Assembly: GCF_029633865.1 (NCBI RefSeq)
Contig: NC_079223.1
Coordinates: forward strand, 37,507,706-37,571,705
Length of the DNA: 64,000 bases
Direction of reading: 5' to 3'
DNA from: Lampris incognitus
Taxonomy: Eukaryota; Chordata; Actinopteri; Lampriformes; Lampridae
Shown here one piece after another: positions 57,044-64,000 of this stretch. The translations under genes and the position numbers were made by a program. The notes beneath the pieces are model-generated. The model was not told the DNA's origin, did not search any database, and saw nothing but the letters and a program-made list of their open reading frames with translations. Position 1 is the stretch's first letter; each line of letters opens with the position of its first letter.

Positions 57044-57656
57044 TTAGAACCCATGTTGTTTGTTTTGCTGAGGTTGTTTTACGTTTCCCTGTTTCTTTTA
57101 ATGCACTGGGGAGAACGGAGCAGGTATGTCACCTCCACCCGGAGGTGCCAGACTTGTGCCCATTGTACATAAATTTGTGCAATCATCGCAGCTAACAAAG
57201 TCCAGTTCTTTTCCATCTTTGTCTGTCACAGCTGAGAAATTTTTCCAAATATCAGACTTCTTTGCTTTGTTTCTGTATTGTAATGGCCAACTGAGTTTCT
57301 TTTCAACTTCATTTGTTGACTCCATTGTACTTGTTAGCGCTAGCTAAATCGCAGGACCCACAGTTTATTTCTTGACTGCCCGCAGCAAAGTTAAAACTGC
57401 CCGTTCCCACGAGATTTGCGTTGGGTCCCACGGGATCCCAGTCCCAATGCAGTCATCTAGTTTAAGCCTCATCATAGCCTCTGAGGTTACTGGTTTAAGG
57501 AGGGTGGGTGAAATGTGTTACTGTCAGTGGCAAAAAGGCAACACAGCAGGCAAGTGCAGTCAAAATATAACCGTTAATCTATAACTGCATATTTCAGGAT
57601 ACCATAAAAAAGTTTGCCATAGTCTAGATAGAACCATATAGGACTGCATAGCATGA
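57044..57656. other. tbc1d12 intron 1, unassigned
   Basis: The minus strand at 57325-57098 gives a peptide with DKDGKELDFVSCDDC that resembles the zinc-finger start of a transposase, but it is too short to call. Confidence 0.3.
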
Positions 57657-58079
57657 TTTTCCCCCCTCCCTTTTTGTACTTGGTCAATTACCCACTCTTC
57701 CGAGCCATCCTGATGGCTGCTCCACTGCCTCTGCCGATCCGGGGAAGGCTGCAGACTACCACGTGCCTCCTCCAATACATGTAGAGTCGCCAGCTGCTTC
57801 TTTTCACCTGACAGTGAGGAGTTTCGCCAGGGGGACGTAGTGCGTGGGAGAATCATGCTATTCCCCCCAGTTCCCCCTCCTCCCGAACAGGCGCCCCGAC
57901 CGACCAGAGGAATCGCTAGTGCAGCGACCAGGACACACCCACATCCAGTTTCCCACCTGCACACACGGCCAATTGTGTCTGTAGGGACACCCAACCAAGC
58001 TGGAGGTAACACGGGGATTCAAACTGGCGATCTCTGTGTTGGTAGGCAACAGAATAGACCGCCACGCCACCCGGATGCC
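57657..58079 (-). repeat. SINE family A, full length
   Basis: Tail, body and tRNA-like head are all present in minus orientation. The B box on the minus strand is GTTTGAATCCC. Confidence 0.85.
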
Positions 58080-58262
58080 CTGAATAGAATAATTTAACAT
58101 AACATTATTAATACCTAAATGACTAATCCCAGTAGTCCTGTTGAAAAGCCTTTTTTTTTAGCAACCTACTTTTCCCTGTATCCTTTAGAAATTCACAAAT
58201 AGTATCCTTAAAAGACAGATTTTATTTCACAGAACAGTACATACAATGATTTCTAATACATA

Positions 58263-58625
58263 TTGGGTGGCAAGGTGGCCCAGCAGTTAGCACTGTTGCC
58301 TCACAGCAAAAAGGTCTTAGGTTCGAACCCCAGGCCATCCCAGGTCCGTTCTGTGTGGAGTTTACATGTTCTCCCTGTGTCTGCGTGGGTTTTCTCTGGG
58401 TGCTCCGGTTTCCTCCCAGCATCAAAAAGACATGCATGTTAGGATTAATACTCCTGTCTGTGCCCCTGAGCAAGGCAATGGAAAGAAGAACTGGAGGGGG
58501 TCCCTGGGTGCTGCTGCTGCCTACTGCTCGTATACAATAGGATGGCTTAAATGCAGAGGACAAATTTCATTGTAAGAATACAATTTGTCGTAAGAACACA
58601 ATGTCGAATAAAGTGGCTTTTCATT
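58263..58625 (+). repeat. SINE family C
   Basis: The head GGTGGCCCAGCAGTTAGCAC and GGTTCGAACCCC is followed by the family C 3' part AAATGCAGAGGACAAATTTC and an AATAAAGTGGC end. Confidence 0.82.
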
Positions 58626-60222
58626 CAATTATCTTATGCCTATGTTGACTACAGATCTTATGACATTTAAGGAAAATCCGATTTTTCCACAGAGAACGGC
58701 CTCAGGGATGATGATTAATGAGTTCTAGGTCTAAAAACTGGAGTGCTCTGTAGTGTTCTGTGGTTTAAAAACATGGACTTGGGTCTGCAAGCTGCACACA
58801 CACTGTAGTGGTTTCCATACTTTGATTTAGGATTCAATTGTCTGTTGGTTTGAGGAATGATATTTACTTAGCTATCTTTTGGGGCCTGTGTTTGTATGCA
58901 CGTCTGTGTGTGTGTGTGTGTGTGGGGGGGTCACTTACTCTCCTTCACAGTTTGAATTTCTCTTTAGCTTGCCCAGAGCTCCCCTCTCTCCCTCTCATGG
59001 GCTCATTTTTCTTGGGCATTTGTGTAGGCATTTTGCATTTCTCGGGCATTTGGTATGAAATAATCAGGTTGAGTCATGATTATTTTCGCTTGGAAAAGTG
59101 ATCATGGTCATAAATCACCATCACTAGTCTTGATGATTTGGAGAACAAAATGATTTAACTGCACTTTTTGGCGTCCCTGAGGCAATTGTCTTGAAAAATA
59201 TTCAACTACAGCGGACTCGCTAAATGAAATATGTGTTTTAATATTGAGAATATTCCACAATTATAGAAGACCAAGACACCATGTATAGTTAAAGATTTGT
59301 AATTGCGGCACCCTAATATGATGTCTACTTCCTTCCTGGGTCTGTAGATAACAAACATCTCAGAGAACAACGCCTGCCATGAATTCTAAAAAATTCTCAG
59401 TGTGATGTAATTTTGGTCCTGTTTTTACATGTAGCAGTATGTGCATATTGTATTTAACTATTGTCTTATCAGTATTCTTTTTCTAGGGGAGATTTCTCAA
59501 GTCCAGTACTATTTAGGAGAGTTTGAGGGGTGTCCTAACTTGTGAGGCTTTCCCAGCGGATGGCGTTGAGGAAAAACGTGCTCATACATTTTGCGGCAGG
59601 AGCAATGTCTTTGGAACACATGACACTTTGAAGCTTATGAAAATAAATCAACTCGATCCAAATTAAATACTCTTGACTGACTTTCCACGTTTCAGACGCC
59701 TCATCAACATCTGGATCTTGTTCCATCGCCACGGAAATTGAAGTTACTACGTCTTTATGCTGTGTGGCGATCGGAAAAAGGCAACAATGCTACTGTGATG
59801 ATGAGTTCATTGATGATTTAGTTCCCTTCACAACAGTTTAACAGTAGAAGGATAAATCGAACTTTTCTTTTCCTCCCACTCAAAAGTAACAGAAACAAGC
59901 TGTCTTCATGCAAGTTGCTGATCTTTCAAGATTTGTTGTTGCTTTCATTAGAGCCCTTATTAAGATTATTGCTCCAAGTGGACGGTGATGCATTGGTCAA
60001 TCACAAGCGATGCTACAGCGTAAACACCCAAATTGTGATTGATGTAAGCAATTTGATTATCTGTACAGCTGCCAGATGGCCTGGGTCTGACTCCAGGGTG
60101 CTCTGAGAGCGGTCTCGAGTTGGAGTGCGACCAAGTACCTCCTGGATGACACTTGCTTGGTGGCAAGGGCTATTCCCAAAGGTCCATGAAATATATGTCA
60201 TACTGCGCGGGGCAGAGAGAAC
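58626..60222. other. tbc1d12 intron 1, unassigned
   Basis: A TG run with G-run at 58907-58928. No exon or family is recognised. Confidence 0.4.
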
Positions 60223-60608
60223 TCCATCCATCCATTCATTATCTGAACCGCTTATCCTGCTCTCAGGGTCATGGGGATGCTGGAGCCTATTCCAGCAGTC
60301 ATTGGGCGGCAGGCGGGGAGACACCCTGGACAGGCTGCCAGGCCATCACAGGGCCCACACACACACACACCCATTCATACCTATGGACAATTTAGTACGG
60401 CCAATTCAACTGACTTACATGTCTTTGGACTTTGGGAGGAAACCGGAGCCCCCAGAGGAAACCCACGCAGACACGGGGAGAACATGCAAACTCCACGCAG
60501 AGGACAACCCTGGATGACCCACCAAGATTGGACTACCCCGGGGCTCGAACCCAGGTCCTTCTTGCTGTGAGGCGACCGCGCTAACCATTGCACCACTGTG
60601 CCGGCCCG
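60223..60608 (-). repeat. SINE family B, full length
   Basis: Minus-strand copy running from CCATCCATTCATTATC (tail) to GCACCACTGTGCCGGCC (head). It has a CA run at 60358-60371 at the same internal place as in other copies. Confidence 0.87.
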
Positions 60609-60835
60609 CAGAGAGAACTATTATATGTAAATACCTAAAAAAAGGGAAAGTTTCTCTTACGAGGGGTCCCACTCCTAACTGAGTTTGACTATAGTTATTC
60701 AAGTCTTAATCATGCTTTTAGTGTAATTCCTTGGAAAAGTACAGGCCCTGGTTTTGTTAAGAACATATGGGTAAAAGCGTATTTGAAAGTTAAAGTAAAA
60801 CTTTTTGTGCTTTAGTTCAAAGCCTAACTGTTTAT

Positions 60836-60935
60836 CCATCCATCCATTATCCAAACCACTTATCCTGCTCTCAGGGTTGCGGGGATACTGGAGTCTATCC
60901 CAGCAGTCAGTCATTGGGCGGCAGGTGGGGAGACG
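60836..60935 (-). repeat. SINE family B, 3' tail fragment
   Basis: CATCCATCCATTATCCAAAC and a CAGTCAGTCATTGGGCGGC variant, directly upstream of a family A copy. Confidence 0.8.
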
Positions 60936-60959
60936 TTTAGCTTTTGGTTATTTTTTTTT

Positions 60960-61393
60960 GGATTTCCCCCCCTTTTCTCCCAGATTGTATCCTGCCAATT
61001 ACCCCACCCTTCCGAGTCATCCCGGCTGCTGCTTCACCCCCTCTGCCGATCCAGGGAGGGCTGCAGACTACCACATGCCTCCTCCGATATATGTGGAGTC
61101 ACCAGCCACTTCTTTTCACCTGACAGTGAGACGTTTCGCCAGGGAGACGTAGCACGTGGGAGGATCACGCTGTTCCCCCAGTTCTCCCTCCCCCGCGAAC
61201 AAGCACCCCAACTGACCAGAGGAGACACTAGTGTAGCGACCAGGACACATACCCACATCCGGCTTCCCACCCGCAGACACAGCCAATTGTGTCTGTAGGG
61301 ACACCCGACCAAGCCGGAGGTAACACAGGGATTCCAACTGGCGATCCCCATGTTTGTAAGCAACAGAATAGACCACCACGCCACCCGGACCCC
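60960..61393 (-). repeat. SINE family A, full length
   Basis: Complete minus-strand copy. The tRNA-like head is at 61300-61390 and the pyrimidine-rich tail at 60960-60985. Confidence 0.85.
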
Positions 61394-61426
61394 ATTTTGC
61401 GCATGTTTTGCCTTAATTAACCATGA

Positions 61427-61690
61427 TTGCTCAGTGGTTAGCACTGTTACCTCCCAGCAAGTAGGTCCTGGGTTCAACCCTGACTGTGTCTTTCTCTGTG
61501 GAGTTTGCATTTTCACCACCCCCTGTTCAAATGGGTTTCCTCTCGGTGCACTGGTTTCCCCCCCACACCAATAGACATACATGGCATTGCCCTTGATCAA
61601 GACTGGAATTGGCCTCAGTACACTGTGGCTGCCCACTGCTCATAAGTAGCTGGATGGGTCAAATGCAGAGGACTAATTTCCCCAACACTC
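61427..61690 (+). repeat. SINE family C, partial
   Basis: The head CAGTGGTTAGCACTGTTACC and GGGTTCAACCC is followed by CAAATGCAGAGGACTAATTT. Confidence 0.78.
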
Positions 61691-62513
61691 CCAGGCCCGG
61701 TGCCAGCTCGAGCTCACAAAGGGGGCACCTGAAAACGGAGAGGGGGGCACAACCTTTTGCTTTTTGTATCTAAAAAAAAGTAGGAGGTTGTGTGCATGCT
61801 CAGCTCATTTGCTTTGTTACTCAAAGGAAACGTGCACTTTGACGTCAAGGTTATCTACAAAATATTCACTAGAATTTGACAGTGATGACAATGATTAGAC
61901 TTTATAAACAAGGTTGTATTTGCAAATTTAAACCCAACATGAGCGAAGTGAGGAATTTTTTAGAACAAATACATCAATCGATCAAGTTGCATTTTATATA
62001 GTGCTTTTCTAGCTGCAACAGCAGAAATGTTCTGCTTTGATATTCAGCTATAAAGAGAGTGACTGAGACAGTTATATGTTATGTGTTGTTTATTTATGAA
62101 TGGTTGCAGTTAGAAAACGGTCTGTTTGCAACTCGCAGACGTTGAAATGTTTGTGTAGCACATCATAATGCCAAAATGCCTGGTAATGTCCCAGTTGAGA
62201 TTCCATAAGTAATCCTTGTTCATCACAGCTGATTCCTCATCGTGATGGGGAAATACCCCCACTCCAGAGATATACTAGATAGATTTTGGTATGCACCTTG
62301 ATTCTCTTTCTCTTTCTCTCTCACAAGTGTGTGAATAGTCTCTATGTTCGTAGATTCAAATTCAGTTTTAAGGGCCCTTTGTCGGTGTATTTCAGCATGC
62401 ATTTGTGTTTGCAAAGCAGATGTAGATGGTAGTAATGCTGATAATATCCCTCTCCCTTTCTGCTTTCTCCTCCTGTCTCGTTCTCTCTGTCCTCCTTTTT
62501 CTCTGTCTTCTAG
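61691..62513 (+). other. tbc1d12 intron 1, 3' end
   Basis: Mostly unassigned. A pyrimidine-rich tract from about 62450 (CTCTCCCTTTCTGC to CTCTGTCTTCTAG) is the acceptor region for exon 2. Confidence 0.5.
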
Positions 62514-62643
62514 GAGCCTGTTTTCTAGGAAAGCCAAAGAGCCTAAGGCACCGACCCAGAATGCATCCGGATGGCGTTTGTTCGGGAAGACAGCAGCCAG
62601 GGAGAACGAGTTGATAAAAGATGCTGCCTTTTCTGTGCAGCAG
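62514..62643 (+). CDS. tbc1d12: TBC1D12-like exon 2
   Basis: A 130-bp exon whose first base completes the split Arg codon of exon 1 and which ends phase 0 before GTTGGC. It encodes SLFSRKAKEPKAPTQNASGW and RLFGKTAARENELIKDAAFS then VQQ. The blocks NLF--K-KE, GW-LFGK and REN---- match TBC1D12 at the same splice positions. Codon phase and sequence agreement across a 17-kb intron support one gene. Later exons, with the TBC domain, are beyond 64000. Confidence 0.85.
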
Positions 62644-64000
62644 GTTGGCTTTCTGAACACACTCTCTCTGACTGTCTTTCTCTCACACACACACATACAC
62701 ACACACACGTGCATGCGCGGTGTTCCCCCTACCTTAGCTACAAGTGGATCCACTAATACCCCCCCCCCCCGTAAAGCAATCACATTTTCCATTCCTACCT
62801 GTACTTTTTATTTCTCATCTCATTTATATTTTCTTTTTATCAAGTCAGCCTCTGCAATTTGCTCCCCATATGTGTCTATAGCCATACGCCATGTAACGCC
62901 CAACCAAAATGGCTCCTTGAGGTGTAAATTTCCCACTGCATCCATTTAGAAGCTAGAAATGTCTGCTTGAAACAACACAAAAGACAGCACAGTTTAACAG
63001 TCAGCTCAACAAATAAGCTCGTAATGTCCAAACGCACTGTCGGTGTTCTCTCTCAGTTCTATGCCTTCAGCGGGATGGAGCCTGTCTTGATATGGGTCAG
63101 CATTGACATCGCCATCATCATTACTGAGATCCAAATATCAAACGGTTTTTTTCTTGCCAATGACCAGCCCAGATCTCGCCCTTAGTAATGCACATATCAA
63201 CATATTAATTTTAGTGAGACTAACACCCACAGCAAAACCCCCAGACAGCGAAGGGACCATCTAATATCAGCACGCCCAGGCCAGCCTACCAGCTAACCAG
63301 CTGACCCTGCTTGTCCGCTCTCCTCTCACATGATCATATGACCATCATCTTAGTTAAACTCTGCTGTTAGATGAGTCATCAGGAAAGGAGGGAGCCAGAT
63401 GTTGTCTGGGAGGTTTGGCCACAGCAGCATGACACGTCGCACACACCAACAAGGGGAGGGGAGCAGAAGAGAGGAGGAGGGGAAAGGGAGAACAGAGGAG
63501 GAGGAAACGGGTGAGGAGATGAAAGAGAGGGAAAGGAGGAATAGGAAGACAGGGGGAGGGCAGGAGAGGCGAGGAGGAGGAGGGCCAGGCTGTAAGACGG
63601 GCTGCAGTCCCAGAAGGAAATAAAAGAGCAGAGGAAAGGAGAAGTGGGGAGAGAAAGTGAAAAGGGAGAAGGAGCCAGGAGAGGGGTGGACAGGAGAGGG
63701 AGAGAAGAGGAAGATGATGGGAGGAGAGAGAAGAGGGTTGGAGTGGAGAGGGAGGGAGAGGGTGGGGGGTCAGGAGGGGAGGGTGGGAGAAGAGACAGAG
63801 GATCAGAAAAGAGGAGAGGGCCGGCCTGTAAGATGGCTTCAGTTGCAGTTTGTCCTTTTGCTGTTATCTCTTCCATGGTTTTCATCTTCGCTCTTATAAT
63901 ATCAATCGCTGAGAAAAAGTAATCATCTTGATTATCTTGCCTGATGTTATTTTGATCAAAATTTTTAATCCCTATTAGCATCCATTATTGGGGGGGGGTT
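62644..64000 (+). other. tbc1d12 intron 2 (partial), with polypurine tract
   Basis: A CA run lies at 62685-62708 and a C-run at 62760-62771. From 63440 to 63830 the + strand is almost all A and G in AGGAGG/GAGAGG words. No exon is seen. Confidence 0.6.

Noticed and set aside
63379..63981. 200-residue minus-strand ORF rich in Ser, Pro and Leu
   Set aside because: Produced by the polypurine tract on the + strand; no domain or conservation signal.

Overview
The window looks like teleost fish nuclear DNA. It has split genes with GT/AG introns, dense tRNA-derived SINEs, Tc1-type and hAT-type DNA transposons, L2/Rex-like LINE fragments, a Ty3/gypsy retrotransposon and long simple repeats. I see no bacterial or organellar genes. 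Gene names rest on recalled family sequences; no database search was run.

Three host genes lie on the + strand. (1) The 3' end of arfgef3 (BIG3, KIAA1244) is spread over seven recognisable exons from 2611 to 17424, followed by a probable 3' UTR. (2) A two-exon gene (28824-28934 and 31697-32176) encodes a 196-residue single-pass membrane protein that I match to SMIM28. (3) The first two coding exons of a TBC1D12-type Rab GTPase-activating protein (43680-45193 and 62514-62643) are present. Its TBC domain lies beyond the window.

Most of the remaining DNA is mobile. The arfgef3 introns carry SINEs, a LINE fragment, a THAP-type insertion and an inverted pair of small LTR elements. The 19-28 kb interval holds a solo LTR, a short near-perfect palindrome and an internally deleted gypsy element with target-site duplications (TSDs). 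The 32-43 kb interval holds a palindromic Tc1-like element, a hAT-like MITE, and a nested stack: a TRIM-like element inside an 8-bp-TSD DNA transposon inside a gag-like remnant. The 17-kb first intron of tbc1d12 holds a nearly intact, very young Ty3/gypsy element (51982-56397) with a readable -1 frameshift signal, a hAT MITE, a decayed DDE/THAP transposon and several SINEs.

Two signals stand out. One is a family of miniature LTR elements whose terminal repeats contain a tRNA-like RNA polymerase III promoter (seen at 10803-11395, 21357-21504 and 39390-39820). The other is the gag-pol junction of the gypsy element: a GGGAAAC heptamer, a 6-nt spacer and a perfect 10-bp hairpin.
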